A stretch of DNA of 64,000 nucleotides from Fremontodendron californicum (GCA_030761205.1 JAULJL010000034.1:3867501-3931500), one strand, 5' to 3'; shown: positions 1 through 12,991, counted from the stretch's first letter. The notes: generated by a model not told the origin, from the sequence alone. Numbers and translations are program-made.

Positions 1-815
1 GTAATACAAACGTATTAAAATCTATATAACACGAATTATTAGTGTGTCAAAATTTATATAAATATATAACACCTTAAACATGATTAAAATATAAAAAAGT
101 AATACAAACACAATACGAATATACGAATTGTCATTAGATGTACTTATTATACCTCCTAGGAAATATAGCAACAAAGAACTCGTTCTCATATGATATATTT
201 TTTTATGCATGTGCCTGTTCTTTTATTGACATAGGAGAGAAAAAACATATTTCTAAAGACAAAAATTAAGGGTTTGTCTTATTCCTTGGTTCTTTCTTCA
301 CTGCCATTTATCTTCCATTTGCCTAATTTCCCACTGAGGTTTTATGTATATGAAAGATATTTTCTTCTATATCTGATGCAGACCAAAATTACCACTTGGA
401 AACCCTTTAAAATAGCAGAGTTAAGTTAACCTACTAACTAATTCAGTACATTGGTTTTTATAAATATAGCTGTTTATTCAGGAATTAAGATTGTTGGACT
501 GTGCCTATTATGAGATATTGTCTGTTTTGAAAATCTAAATATTGTTTTCATGATTTTATTCTTTAAGAAAAGGTACTTCGATAAGAAAAAGGTGACTCTT
601 GTTTTATAAAACAACAGTCCAATTCTTGACTAGTCGATGTGAGATCATTTTTTCCCCTCAACAAAGATCACGCAAACGTAAGTAATTTAACCAGTTATTT
701 CTGACAGCATATTTTTCTTTCTTTTTTGCTATAAAGCCCATTTTTCTTTTAGTTGAAGTATATGCAGCTGAAGTAGTACTGAAAATATTAAAGCATTTGA
801 TCATTCCATGAACAG
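1..815. other. AT-rich spacer, no gene recognised
   Basis: No open reading frame with recognisable protein features lies here on either strand. The base composition is AT-rich throughout, with no clear terminal repeats or target duplications. It could be intron sequence upstream of the doubtful exon at 816-893, but nothing shows that directly. Confidence 0.4.
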
Positions 816-893
816 GCTCAGCTTCTAGCGAACTGGGGGAAGTATAAGATAATAAGATATTGCACTGATCCTACTGCCTGGTGCCGATGTTAA
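816..893 (+). other. Possible terminal exon of an unknown gene
   Basis: A CAG acceptor-like site at 813-815 is followed by 25 open codons and a TAA at 891-893. The short peptide has an ordinary protein-like composition (AQLLANWGKYK... then a Cys/Trp-rich tail ending WCRC) that differs from the AT-driven surroundings. No upstream exon was identified and the family is not recognised. A chance open stretch of this length is quite possible, so this is only a pointer. Confidence 0.18.
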
Positions 894-1339
894 TTAATTT
901 GTGCCAATTGTAGAAGTTTTTAACCTTTTATTACTAAACTCCATTGAAATTTGTACATATTTTCCTAGTTTAATTTTGTTGGCAGCAGTGCTCCAAGCTT
1001 TTGGAAAAGTTCTTAAAAGATGCTTAATTCTGGACAAAAAAGCTGGTTCATTTGTTTCACCATAGTATCAAAGTCTTACTTTGTTGAACAGTGTTGCACC
1101 ATTGTCAGTTGTCACCTAAAAAACCACGACTTCAAAGGAATTCCAATTTTCCTCTATTTTCTTTTGATGATTTATAACACTTTTGTTATAGTAATTAATA
1201 ATAAATGTATTACCTTTCAAATTAATAATGTTTTCTATTTTTGCAATAATTATATGAGTTTTTTAATTTATTTGTCGTATTTAAATAAATCATTTATCGT
1301 TTTTTCATATTTATTATTATAAATAATAAAATATTGAAA

Positions 1340-1800
1340 TTATACACTTTTTATAACAAAAATAATGGTTATTTAAAATTAGTAAAGTTTTGCAAAAAAA
1401 GCTTTTGCATCAACAAAAATTATTGTAAAATTATTTGTTACAACTATAGTGGTTATTAAACATGTATTACAACCATAGAGATCCGGGTGCCGGTGCCCAA
1501 AGTTATTTGTAATCAAATGAAATTTCCGTTGCAAAATATTATTAAATAATTAAAATAATGTTAAATATAATTTAAACAATAGTATTTAATATATTGTTGC
1601 AAAAACACAGTTTATATAGTAACGATTAGAATTTGTTATGGTACACTCTTTCTAAAACGACAGTAAAATTTATTGTATTAACACTTCATTAAGGGAGATA
1701 ATAGTAATAATAAAAAAATTATTGTAAAAGAACTTTAACAACAATAAAATGGTGTTTACTAGGACTTTTGCCATTGTTAAACATCATTTTTCTTGTAGTG
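1340..1800. mobile_element. Decayed CACTA-type transposon end
   Basis: The segment ends at 1800 with TTCTTGTAGTG, the reverse complement of the CACTACAAGAA terminus typical of plant CACTA (En/Spm) transposons. The preceding 400 bases are AT-rich and repeat short motifs built on TTGCAA and AACAAAAAT, as sub-terminal regions of this superfamily often do. The matching left terminus and the 3-bp target duplication were not located; the left boundary given is approximate. No transposase coding is visible. Confidence 0.4.
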
Positions 1801-2004
1801 TCTTGTGGGACATGCAACCCTGTAACATTAAACAAGCTGATAGGTGGGCCAATCTATTATTGATGGCATGGATTTTTCACATTTTGGAATTCAGGTAATT
1901 TTAGGTCAAAAAGTGAGTGAACAACATTGTACTAGGAGTACTACTGTTTTATTTATTTATTTATTTTCTTCATTACATCTAGAGATGATAATAAATAGCG
2001 TGAA

Positions 2005-2430
2005 TTCGAATATTTATAATTATTTGATTTATTTTTTGTAAATTCGAATATTGTGGATTCAAATAAAATTAGAATTCGGATATTATAAAGCGGATGCAGA
2101 TATGAAACTTCGAATATCCATTATTCGAATCCGCATTACTTATGCGGATAACGGATTCGAATATCTGAATCCGTTATCCGAATCTGCTTATTTTTACGGA
2201 TTCGGATTTGGATCTGAATCCATTATCCATTTATTTGAATTTAAAATTAATTTTTATTTGATTTTATATTTTTATTTAATTTTATTTACTTACTTAATTT
2301 GGATATTTAACGGATTTGGATATGCAAACAATGAATGTTATTTAATTCGGATTTAGATAATAATATTCGAATTTAATGCGGATACTAAACGAATTCAGAT
2401 TTTAAAACAAATTTACAAATTCGGATAATA
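2005..2430. repeat. Degenerate CGGATTCG/ATTCGAAT repeat block
   Basis: About 400 bases are saturated with variants of ATTCGAATAT, CGGATTCGGAT and their reverse complements, so both strands look alike. It resembles the low-complexity interior of a plant inverted-repeat transposon, but clear terminal repeats were not found. The open frame on the plus strand here (2051-2356) is a by-product of the repeat and not a gene. Confidence 0.5.
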
Positions 2431-4377
2431 AAATAAAATAGATATCTATCCATAATTACACCTCTCAACTTTTGTGTGTCTGTAAAGTTTTCAACGGTGC
2501 TCCCCTAAAAATCTGGTAAACCAGTAGTAGTAATCTCTGATTCTCCAGCCAAGCCCAAAAATATTACTCCAAAACATGCTACTCCTTCTATCTCATTTTA
2601 TATGTCTATATTTGATTTTTTAGTCAAATAAACTTAAAATTTTTGAAAATTTTGATACTCAAACTTTATAAATCTTTTTTATTTTATTTTATAATTTTAT
2701 TAAAATAATAAATAAAATTTGTTGGTATAAAGTAGATCGCAACTTAAGAATAAACAAAAAAATCGCAGATATTGAAATTCGAACTCCAAATCTGTTGAAT
2801 ATCATCTCTTAAAAATAATTATAAGAAGTAATTAAATTAAACTCTAAATTCAAAATAATAATGAAAATTGAGTTTGTTTGACCCAAAAGAATCAATAAAA
2901 AAACAAACATAATAAAATAAAGGGTAGTCCAAATTAAAGTTCAAAATTTCAAATGCTCTGGTTCCAACTTGGCCCCCAAAAAAAACCACCAAATAGGTCA
3001 GCGTTTCTTACGTACCTTTGGGGCTCTTTTCAGAAGTGTTTTTAGACTTTGAACATGGCATGGCAGGCCAGACATTGTCTGCCTCCAATTCCAAATGTCA
3101 AAAATTATATTTACTACCGTCTCTCTACAATTCCAATGACCAATCTTTCTGATCTTCTTTCCTCTTCTCCGGTGTATGTGAAAATTAAGGAGTACTTCAG
3201 GATTAGATTTGTTCGTGAAGCGAAGCAGATCGAGTTGCAGTCTAAAAATTTTTTTCGTCTTTTTTATTCAATATCGGATTCGGGTTTATTCGAAAATCTA
3301 TTTCAATGTTCATTAAATATTAAAAAATTATTTTTATTTTTATATTAATATATATTTTATAATTAAATTTAAATAAAAAATATATTTTATTTAATTAATA
3401 GTATTTCAATGTTCATTAAATCGAAAATCTATTTCAATGTCAATTTGCTAAAGAGTTAATTAAAGGCAAGAAATTAAACACATTAAGGATATATAATTAT
3501 AATATTATTACAATCAAAATTATCATAAGGATATATAATCTTATTATAATATATATATATATATATATAAATACTACTAATAATAACGATGATATGATTA
3601 TATATGGTAAACTTTGCTATTATATTATGATTTAATATTAAAATTTATCACTGAATTTTAATTTTATTGATAAAAATAATAAAATTAAAATATTTAATAG
3701 AATATTATGTTGATAAAAATTAAAAATTCTGTCTTGGTCAATTTCGTTAATTTTTGGGAAAAAAATAAAATGAAAATATTTCATGGGATATTGTATTAAC
3801 GTAAATAATAAATTTTCATCAATTTGATTATTTTATGTCCAAAAAGTATAATTACATAATTTAACAAAATGAAAATTTCAGAGTAAATGAGAAAACGAGA
3901 AGAAGCACAAAGGGTTTAGTTAAAGAAAGTGAGCTCTAATAAGTTCAAAACTTTCAAAAAAAAGCTTAGCCAAGAATTCAAGTCAAAACTACAGAATCAT
4001 CTAAGTTTCGGCCCCTCTCTTTTAATTTCTTTTGCTCCATGTTTTAGATTTGTATATATCTTCAATTTTTCGCCTTTCATCAAGAGATTATAATTAAAAT
4101 GGTTGAGCCTTCATAATGGAATGGATGAACCTCAAATATTCTAACCATGTTTTAATTTGTTTATAATATACATTTTTTTTAGGAAAAATAGTCTTTATTT
4201 TAGGAGGAAAAGATGAATTTGCGTCTTTCTATAAGTGGATGAATGATAACACCATTGAAGATTACAATAATAATATTGTCGGTCCTCAATCAAAATAAAA
4301 AACATATTTAAAGATTTACTTAAATAGCTCTAAATTATTTAATTGTTGGGGTGTAGATATCATTCAATCAACGGGTT
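2431..4377. other. AT-rich intergenic sequence with no gene
   Basis: No supported gene. It holds an (AT)n microsatellite near 3549-3568 and a stretch at about 3260-3440 resembling the AT-rich interior of the hAT-like repeat family described at 7399 (Gly/Arg-free codons, ATTCGGGTTTATTCG, then ATTAAATATTAAAAAATT). The remainder shows no structure that I can name. Confidence 0.45.
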
Positions 4378-4556
4378 TATATTTGATGCACTGACAATAT
4401 ATATATATATATATAAATCAGATGATGTCACTTCATTATAAATTTTAAAAAATAAATACAGATAACTTTATTTTTAATAAAATGATATAATTTGATTCAC
4501 AGATAATGTATAATTTTATACACTATCAATGCATCAAATATGAATCCTTCAATCAA
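4378..4556. mobile_element. Palindromic MITE, copy 1 of 4
   Basis: The left side reads ATTTGATGCACTGACAATATATA and the right side TATACACTATCAATGCATCAAATAT, so the ends are imperfect inverted repeats around an AT-rich centre of about 120 bases with an internal microsatellite. The same structure recurs at about 15862-16060, 16085-16312 and 39329-39515. It is non-coding. Superfamily unassigned because target duplications are not clear. Confidence 0.55.
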
Positions 4557-5026
4557 TTTATGCTTGATTTGAATGTCTGTAATTACGTTTTATGATTGAA
4601 TCTTTAAAAACTCAATCATAAAATAACACTGTGATAAAAAATATTTTCATCGTGCATCCAAATAAAGCATTGACGTGGTCGGATGGCTGTACCAAAACCA
4701 GCTTACAAATAGAAATTGGAGGAAAGTAAGGATATGTGTAGAATATAAAAATGAAATGATAATCCACATATTAAGAAATTTGGGTTCTGTTTTAGAGAAT
4801 GGAATCATTGGTTTTACCTTTTATTTTTTACTATAAGGAGAAGGAGAAATAATTTGTCTAGTGGGAATGAAACATGGTCTACCTCTGACCCCTCTTCTAC
4901 CCACCCCACCCATCAACTTCTCACTTTTCTCAGGTTATATATTATTTCCCCCCCGCAAAGCCAAGATTTTCTCATGTTCTTTGTTATTGAGAGACTACAT
5001 ATATAATTGATTTGAAGTGATCAATC

Positions 5027-5028
<2 letters not shown>

Positions 5029-5084
<56 letters not shown>
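5029..5084. repeat. (AT)28 microsatellite
   Basis: A perfect run of 28 AT dinucleotides, the longest simple repeat in the window. Shorter AT runs lie near 3549, 4398, 14322 and 46507. Confidence 0.95.
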
Positions 5085-5086
<2 letters not shown>

Positions 5087-5232
5087 TCCACTAAAGGATA
5101 CATGATGTAAAATTGTAAAAAATTTGCTTATTTAAGGCTCGATTCGGTCGAATCCAAATAGCTTGTTTTACTGTTCAAAAAATATTAAAAATTATTTTTA
5201 TATTTTTTACTAATTAAATAATAATTCGGATT

Positions 5233-7038
5233 TGTCATAACTATTTTTCGACCGCTAGACGAATTTTAAAATAAAATAGAGTCATCACCAATCTTTTTTG
5301 TTAAGTGTGATTGGCCACCTATTAAAACAGGTTTTACTAAAGTGTTTTAAAATTAATTAAAACATTTTAAAACCAAATTTAAAATCTGCGTTTTAAACCA
5401 GAGAGAAAAACAAAGTCAGGTTCGGGAGTCGGATACGCGCGGGGAAGGATTAGCACCCCCGCAACGCCCGTTTAGAAAACGGTAACATTTGATCACCTGT
5501 TATCTTAAATCTCGATTTAATGGATTTAACATCGGTATTTAAAACTAATTCTCTTTTATTTTTATTTTATTATATTTTCAAAAACATGTTTATTATTTTT
5601 TTGAGTTTTTTTGAATTGTTATTATTTTTTTTTTGAAAACGAAAGTGAACGTAAATCTATTATCGAGAACACTCATTAAATATTCCCAACACTTTTGGTG
5701 GTATTTAACGAGATCCTCTCACCTCAAGATATCTTAGGAATCACAACCTTGACATCCTTCGAATTCTGTCGTCGGCAATTTACATCAATTTTTTATTTAA
5801 ATACGTATGATGCGAATATTTAAACATGGAATGCACACGATTAAGCATATGAGACATATGATTAAACACATAATTTCACGATTAAACATACGAAGCGTAG
5901 TATTTGACGCGAGCATGGCAAAATATCAAGTGCGTAAATATTCATTCTTTATTCATTTTTTAATTTCATTATTTTTATTTTTGAAATGAAAACGAATTTT
6001 TGTATTGAGCATATCGCTAAATACTCCCACCACTCGTGGTGATATTTAACGAAATTCTCTCACCTCGAGATATCTAAGGAATCACTACTGTGACGTCCCT
6101 CGACATACGTCGTCGGAGATTCTCATTCGCTTTTATTATGTATGCACCAAAATGTCATTTTTTTATTTCTTTAAAAGATTAATAATGCATTTAATAAATA
6201 AAATAAAATAAAATAAGGTAAGGTAGGATAAGATAAGATAATAATAAAAAATACTAATAATGACCATTATAACAAGTAAGGTAAATAGATTAAAAGAAAC
6301 GTAAATAAAAATAAAAATGAAAATGAAATAACATAGACATCAAGCATGCACCACAATAGATCCTAACCAAGGCAAGCAACATTAGACATATAAAATAAAA
6401 TCATCAAATACCAAATATGCATCAAAATATATCATATTTAAAAGCAGTCAACATAAGCATAATAAAAATAAAAAAAAAAACCTCCAATCCTGTTTTAGCT
6501 AACCCGTAGCTCCCTGAAGCCCCAATCTTTACTTTTCTTTTCATTTTTTATTTTTTTTACTTTCTCTCAACCTCCAAGCTGCCAGCCACCTTTTTTCTTC
6601 TCCTTTTTTCTTTATGCTTCTTTTCCTGTAACTACTAGCCTCTCATTTTCTTGCTTTTTCTTCTTTTCTTTTTTTTCAATCCCTCATAGCAGTAGCAAAA
6701 AAAAAAAAACCTCTCCAGAGAATAACCCCCCATTTGTAGCTTCTTCATCTTTTTTTTTTTTCTTTAAACCGTGCCCCCTTTTTTTTTTTTTGTTGGTGGA
6801 GTGTATTGTTTTTTTGGGTTTGTGCAGGCTGCTGGCAGCCTAATTTCAGCTGCCAGCCGCCTGCCCAAATCCTTTTTTTTTTGTTTAATTAATAATTATA
6901 AAATTAATTATATATAAAAAATACTAATGGGCTTCATATCAACTCATGCTTAAGGCCCAAAATGAAGGAATTTCAATGGATCCGAGAGTTGAGATCCGAA
7001 ATATATTTCATTAATTCGGACAAAAATTGGTGTCTACA
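5233..7038 (-). mobile_element. Solo LTR, Ty3/Gypsy (Tat-like), 1.8 kb
   Basis: On the minus strand the unit begins TGTAGACACCAATTTTTGTC at 7038 and ends GTTATGACA at 5233. Flanks are GGATT on the left and GAATT on the right, a 5-bp target duplication with one mismatch. The tail holds the block GTGCTAATCCTTCCCCG and the TTGGTGATGACTC stretch shared with the LTRs at 48374 and 57097. Within it a segment around TCGAATTCTGTCGTCGGCAA (5757-5780) is duplicated at 6091-6123. No coding or primer-binding site follows, so the element has been reduced to one LTR. Assignment to the Tat lineage is by resemblance of termini only. Confidence 0.6.
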
Positions 7039-7398
7039 GAATTAAGTCAAGATGGACTCAAATCTAAAATGTTATGTCCAAGACCCAATTTAAATTGAGC
7101 CGGACGAATAACTTTATTTTTGGATAAGTCAATTTGCATGAATGATTATAAACAATATGAATTATTGAATATAAAGAAAGGGCAATAATAATATGTATTT
7201 AAGAGAGTACAAATGATATAATGATGCACAAGGTGAAACCTACTTAATTAACATATCCGTATGATTAATACAATGGAATTAATTAGGAGTAATTCTCTGC
7301 TAAGTACATATAATTAGTAGTTGATTAGGGTAAAAATATGTCAATTTTTTTCAATAAGTTGTTTTAATATCTTAAAATTCAAAGCTTTTGTCTTACTT

Positions 7399-7943
7399 AG
7401 ACCTGTTCATGGGTTGGGTCGGGCCTAGACTTGCTCATGTGCCGGGCAGCCCGTCAGGCCCGGTCCGTATTGGGTCTGGCCTGGATAGGATATTTTTGAT
7501 TTGACCCGGCTCGGAACAATATTTTTTTATTATAATAATAATATTTTATTTTAATTATAAAAAAATAAAAAAAAATAATTTTTTTTTAATCTGATTAACA
7601 GTGAATTCGGGCCTGGCAAAGAATTTGAAAAAAAATCGGGCCGCGGCCCGGCCCATGAGCAGGTGTAGCCGGGTCGTGGCTCGAATGTTTTTTTACTTCT
7701 TTACCCAGGCCCGGCTCTGGGCGGGTTCGGATTGACTGTTCATCCTATTTAAAAAATGAAAAATATTTTTTTTTATTAATTTTTTTTTATATTTTATAAT
7801 TAAATTTTTAAAAAATAATATTATTTTAATATATAAATAGTGATCCGGGCCTGGCCGACCCGGATTATAAATAATCCTGCTCAGGCCTGGCGTAGTACGG
7901 GCCAGGCTTACCTAGCGAGCTGCCCGACCCATGAGCAGGTCTA
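7399..7943. mobile_element. hAT-type MITE, 545 bp
   Basis: The ends are inverted repeats, TAGACCTGTTCATGGGTTGGG on the left and CCCGACCCATGAGCAGGTCTA on the right. They are flanked by the 8-bp duplication GTCTTACT (7391-7398) / GTCTTACC (7944-7951), seven of eight identical. An 8-bp duplication with TA...TA ends is the hAT pattern. The interior alternates GC-rich GGCCCGGCCC blocks with AT-rich stretches and has no reading frame. Related copies or fragments lie at about 15150-15402, 16817-17106 and 31842-32040. Confidence 0.7.
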
Positions 7944-7973
7944 GTCTTACCTAACCTGTATATATACAGTTAG

Positions 7974-8380
7974 GGATTATTATCCGGTACACTGGCGGTG
8001 GATTTTTTTAACTCCACAAGCAGGGCTTACATGCTTCCGTAACTTTTTATACGATTTAAATTTTTTTAATCCAACCGTCGTATTTCGTGTTCTATTTGCG
8101 TAGATCATGCACATCGAGTTTCGAGTAAATTAAAAATGTTTAACTATTCGTTCCGATGTAAAAAGCTTTCAACCGTTAAATATATATTGAAAAAGACAGT
8201 ATTCTCGATCGATATGATAAGGATATCGGATCGATTCGAAACTTTACGTGGACGACGAGTACGATTATATTGTTAAATCGAAAGGTCAATTTGTACAAAT
8301 ATAAATCGTATGAAAAATTACGAAAATATGTAAGCCTTTCTGAAATTAAAAAAGTCCACCAGTGTACAAGATAATAATCC
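7974..8380. mobile_element. MITE with 35-bp inverted ends, 407 bp
   Basis: Left end GGATTATTATCCGGTACACT... with GGCGGTGGATTTTTTTAA, right end TTAAAAAAGTCCACCAGTGTACAAGATAATAATCC read in pieces; the two are imperfect reverse complements over about 35 bases. The flanks repeat AGTTAG (CAGTTAG counting the shared C) at 7967-7973 and 8380-8386. Non-coding. The superfamily is undecided between hAT and Mutator because the duplication length is ambiguous. Confidence 0.6.
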
Positions 8381-8430
8381 AGTTAGTTATGGCATGCCGT
8401 TGAGTTAAATTAATGTTTTAATGACTTAGG

Positions 8431-8936
8431 TGTTGTGCGGAACTAAATCGAGATTACTAAAACCAATTTAAACACACTGAAAAACACCGATATTTTACGT
8501 GGTTCAGCAAGTGTGCTTACATCCACGGGAGGAGGAGCTTGAAGCTTTGTATTAATGGAGATGGAGTACAAACATATACACAATTCAAGGTGCTATGCTA
8601 GCACTGAACTCACAACTCAACAATACCAGAAAACTCTAATAAGCTCAGAGTATTTGCTTCAACTCTTAAACTCTTAACTCACTCATATTTCTCTCTCACT
8701 CTACATGGCCTTTTATAGGCACCATCCATGGTGTGAACACATAGCTAGTGGCAAACAAAGTAGCCACCATCCACCAACTATCATGGTGGGAACACATAGC
8801 TAGTGGCAAACAAAGTAGCCACCATCCACCAACTATCTTGGTCTACCATCCACCAACTTGGTTGGTGGCTCCTCCATTATTGACCTTGGTTGGTGGCTTT
8901 GGTGGAACCTTGGTTAACTTTGAGCCATATTCAACA
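8431..8936 (-). repeat. 3' LTR of Copia A
   Basis: Begins TGTTGTGCGG and ends ATTCAACA in window orientation; on the element's own strand this is the downstream LTR. Immediately inside it at 8937-8955 the minus strand reads CGCCAAGGTGGAGAT, the polypurine tract. The LTR contains a 55-bp direct duplication beginning AACACATAGCTAGTGGCAAA at 8736 and again at 8791. Confidence 0.93.
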
Positions 8937-9007
8937 ATCTCCACCTTGGCGAGAATCCACAGAGAGAATTCACTGATCAGAGCTTCCTCATTCCTCCTTC
9001 AGGTGCT

Positions 9008-12000
9008 TTAAACTCGAGAGATATTGATCAAGTCCAAACAATGTTGAAACTTGATCCCAGAAACTATTTTTGTTAGCATATCTGCAGTCCCGATCTTCTG
9101 TAGTAGAATGTTTCCTTCATCTACTATTTCTCGGATAAAGTGGTAGCGAACATCAATATGCTTGGTCCGACTGTGATGAACTTGGTTCTTAGCTAGGCAA
9201 ATGGCACTCTGGCTATCGCAGAAAACATCTACCTTTTCCTGTGCTATCCCGAAATCATCAATCAATCCTTGAAGCCAAATTGCTTCCTTGAAAGCTTCCG
9301 TTACAGCCATGTACTCTGCTTCTGTTGTAGACAGAGCTACCGTTGACTGTAAAGTTGATCTCCAACTTACTGGTCCTCCTGTTATGGTGAACACATAACC
9401 AGTAGTTGAACGACGCTTATCAAGATCTCCAGCATAGTCTGAATCCACATATCCGACAAGATGCTTGCCAATAGTTTTACTTTTCTCGAATTTTAAGCCT
9501 GTTTCCACAGTACCATGAATGTACCGTAGAATCCATTTCACAGCTTGCCAATGGCCTTTACCAGGATTATGCATGTACCGGCTTACCATACTGACAGCAT
9601 GTGAAATATCAGGTCTCGTACACACCATTGCATACATTAGGGCACCTACTGCATTGGCATATGGAACATGATCCATCTGTCTCTTCTCACCATCTGTACT
9701 TGGTGACATCAATGCACTGAGTTTGAAATGTGCCGCTAAAGGAGTACTTACAGATTTGGTCTTATCATTAATGCCAAATCTCTGAAGTACTTTGCTCAGA
9801 TACTGAGCCTGGGTCAATTTGATCACACCATTTTTTCTATCTCTGCTGATTTCCATCCCAAGAATTTTCTTAGCTTCTCCAAGATCCTTCATCTCGAACT
9901 CTGAGCTCAGTTGAGCCTTCAGCCTGTCGATCTCCACCTTGCTTATAGATGCGATTAACATATCATCAACATATAAAAGCAAGTAGATAAATGATTCATT
10001 TTGGAGTTTCCGGAAATAAACACAGTGATCAAATTGACTGCGTGTGTACTTCTGATCCAACATAAAGGTGTCAAACCGCTTGTACCACTGTCGCGGTGAC
10101 TGCTTCAGACCGTATAGAGACCTATTCAACTTACATGCCCAATCTTCACGACCGGGGACTCCAAAACCATCTGGTTGAGTCATATAAATTTCCTCCTCTA
10201 AGGAACCATGGAGGAATGCAGTTTTTACATCAAGTTGAACTAACTCTAGGTCATAATGTGCTACTAAAGCCAATAATATCCGAATAGATGCATGCTTAAC
10301 AACAGGTGAAAATACCTCATTGTAGTCTATTCCTTCCTTTTGAGCGTAACCTTTGGCTACCAATCTGGCTTTGTATCTGATGCTGTCTTTGCCGGTAGCA
10401 CCCTCCTTTTTGGCAAAGACCCATTTGCACCCAATTGTTCTTTTGAGTGTTGGAAGTGGAACCAACTTCCAAGTCTGATTCTGATGAAGTGATGTCATCT
10501 CTTCATCCATCGCCTCCTTCCACTGGGCATGCTCTGGGCTGTTTACAGCTTCTTTGTAATTGATCGGGACATCATCATCAATTACTGGAAGGGCGAATGC
10601 CACCATGTCTGTGTACCGAGCAGGTTTTCGAATATGTCTTTTCGGTCTGCTGGTGGCAATAGATTCAGGTTGCTGAAAGATTTCCGGTGATGACTCCTCC
10701 ACTTCAGTTAAGGTGTCATCAGATTCTGGTTCAGATTCATCGGAATTTTGACCAGCATCGTCAGATTCAAACTCCACCTGCTTTAGAGAATCATGGTTCT
10801 CATTCTCTTGAGTTGACAGTTTCAGCATTACAGATTCGTCAAAGGTAACATCTCGGCTTACGATGACTTTATTTGACTCAGGGTTCCACAGTCGGAATGC
10901 CTTTACTCCTTCACTAAAGCCCAAGAAGACAGCTTTCTTGGCTCTAGGATCCAGTTTTGATTCACTTACGTGAAAATATGTTGGGCATCCGAAAATACGA
11001 AGCCGATCATAATCAGTGGCAGAATGTCCGGACCACACCTCTATGGGAGTTTTCCCATCAATTGCAGTGGAGGGTAGTCTGTTGATAATGTGGGAGGCGT
11101 ACAATAAAGCCTCCGCCCAAAATGCTTTGCTCAAGGCAGACTGGGATAACATGCAGCGAACTTTATCAACCAAAGTTCGGTTCATCCTTTCTGCAACTCC
11201 ATTCTGCTGGGGAGTGCCAGGAACAGTGAAGTGTCGGATTATCCCATCATTCTGACAGATTTCCTTCAGTGGATCTGATTTGTATTCTCCACCGTTGTCA
11301 GATCTTAGTCTCTTGAGCTTTCTCCCGCTCTGGGTTTCGATCATCTTCTTCCATTTTACAAAGATATCTACAACTTCATCTTTGTGCTTCATAGTATAAA
11401 CCCAGACATATCTAGAGTAATCATCAATAAAGGTCACAAAATAGTGTTTACCTCCCAATGAAGCATTTTTGGAAGGCCCCCAGACATCAGTGTGAATGTA
11501 GTACAATGTTGCTCTCGTACGATGAATTGCAATGCCAAACTTGACTCTTGTTTGCTTGCCTAGGACGCAATGCTCACAGAAATCAAGTTTTCCAGTTTTG
11601 GCATTCTTCAGTACACCTTGCTTTATCAGGTTTTGCAAGGCCTTCTCTCCAACATGCCCTAAGCGCATGTGCCAAAGTCGAGAAGTGTCAGATTCATCGC
11701 CTCCATTGTTGTGGGAGACTGCTGCTCTGCCGGTCACAGTTTCTCCATCAAGGAGATACAGATTTCCCTTCATAAAACCCTTCATTGCTAAGAATGCTCC
11801 ACGTACAACCTTCAGGACTCCATTCTGAATGGTCATCTTGTAACCATTTGAGTCTAAGACCCCCAGTGATATGAGGTTCTTCTTGAGATCAGGGACATAC
11901 CTTACATCTGTAAGTTGTCTGATTGTACCGTCATGCATTTTTAGTCGGATCGTTCCGATGCCTCTAGTGTGACAAGTATTGTCATTGCCCATAAGGACAA

Positions 12001-12991
12001 TCCCTCCATCAAACTCCTTGAAGTTTGAGAACCACTCTCGGTTCGGACACATGTGGTAGGAACATCCGGAATCCAGAATCCATCGATTTGAAGAGTGTGT
12101 TGTTGTGGAAATCGTAAATGCAGAGTCTTCTTCTCCCTCAGATTCTTGAGCTACATTCACAGTCGACTTCTTCATGTTAGGACAGTTTTTCCTCCAGTGC
12201 CCTTTCTCATGGCAATAGGCACACTCGTCCCTTGAGAGTCGTGTTTTTGATGATCCCCTCTTTGAACGGGATTTACCTCGCTTGTTTTCTCCGGCTCCTC
12301 GGTTGTCCGTCCTGCCTCTGTACACAGTTAAAGCTTCTGGTGCAGTATTCTGGTGATCATGCTGATCCTTTTTTCGATACTCATTATTCACCAGAGCATT
12401 ACTAACATTAGCATATTCTATCTCATTTTTACCATATAACAGTGTAGTGGTTAAATGATCATAGCTATCAGGCAAGGAATTTAACAGAGTAAGAGCCTTA
12501 TCTTCATCAGAGATATTTGCATCTAGATTTTCAAGATCAGCGAGGATTTTGTTAAAACTTACTAGATGCTCCTACATGGTGATACCTTGCATATACTGGA
12601 AGCGGAACAGCTTTTTCTTCAGATAGAGTCTGTTCTCCATGCATTTTGTCATGTACTTGTCCTCGAGTAGTTTCCAGAGAGTTTTTGCATTATTCTCTCT
12701 CATGACAAAGTACTTCTGGTCCTTGGCTAGGCATAACCGGATTGTGCCACAAGCCTGACGGTTGACAAACTTCCAGTCATCTTCCGAAATATCTCTGGGC
12801 CTGTCTTCCAGAGCGATATATGACCCCTCTCGGAATAACAGATCCTGAACTTCGCACTGCCACATGCCAAAGTTGTTGGTGCCATCAAATTTCTCCACCT
12901 CGAACTTTGCAGTGGTCATCGAGTTCTTTCTGTTGTAAGAACTTGATGGTGCGCTGCTGGTTGTTTCATGTGTCTCTAATGATTCTGCCAT
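9008..12991 (-). pseudogene. Gag-pol polyprotein of Copia A, one in-frame stop
   Basis: The frame opens at 12991 with MAESLETHET and runs about 1327 codons to 9008, a full length for the family. A single TAG at 12572-12574 breaks it inside gag; the frame resumes unchanged. In order: gag with a CCHC zinc knuckle near residue 255 (CAYCHEKGHWRKNC), aspartic protease near 302 (ILDSGCS), integrase HHCC near 437 and DDE core (HTDVWGP, RSDNGGEY, PQQNGVAERMNRT) at about 499-600, reverse transcriptase with QLDVKTAFLHG near 917 and YVDDM near 1006, and RNase H near 1180 (YVDSDYAGDL, ALSTTEAEYMA). All catalytic residues I can check are kept. It encodes capsid and replication enzymes of the retrotransposon. 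With one stop the copy probably cannot move unaided. Confidence 0.93.
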
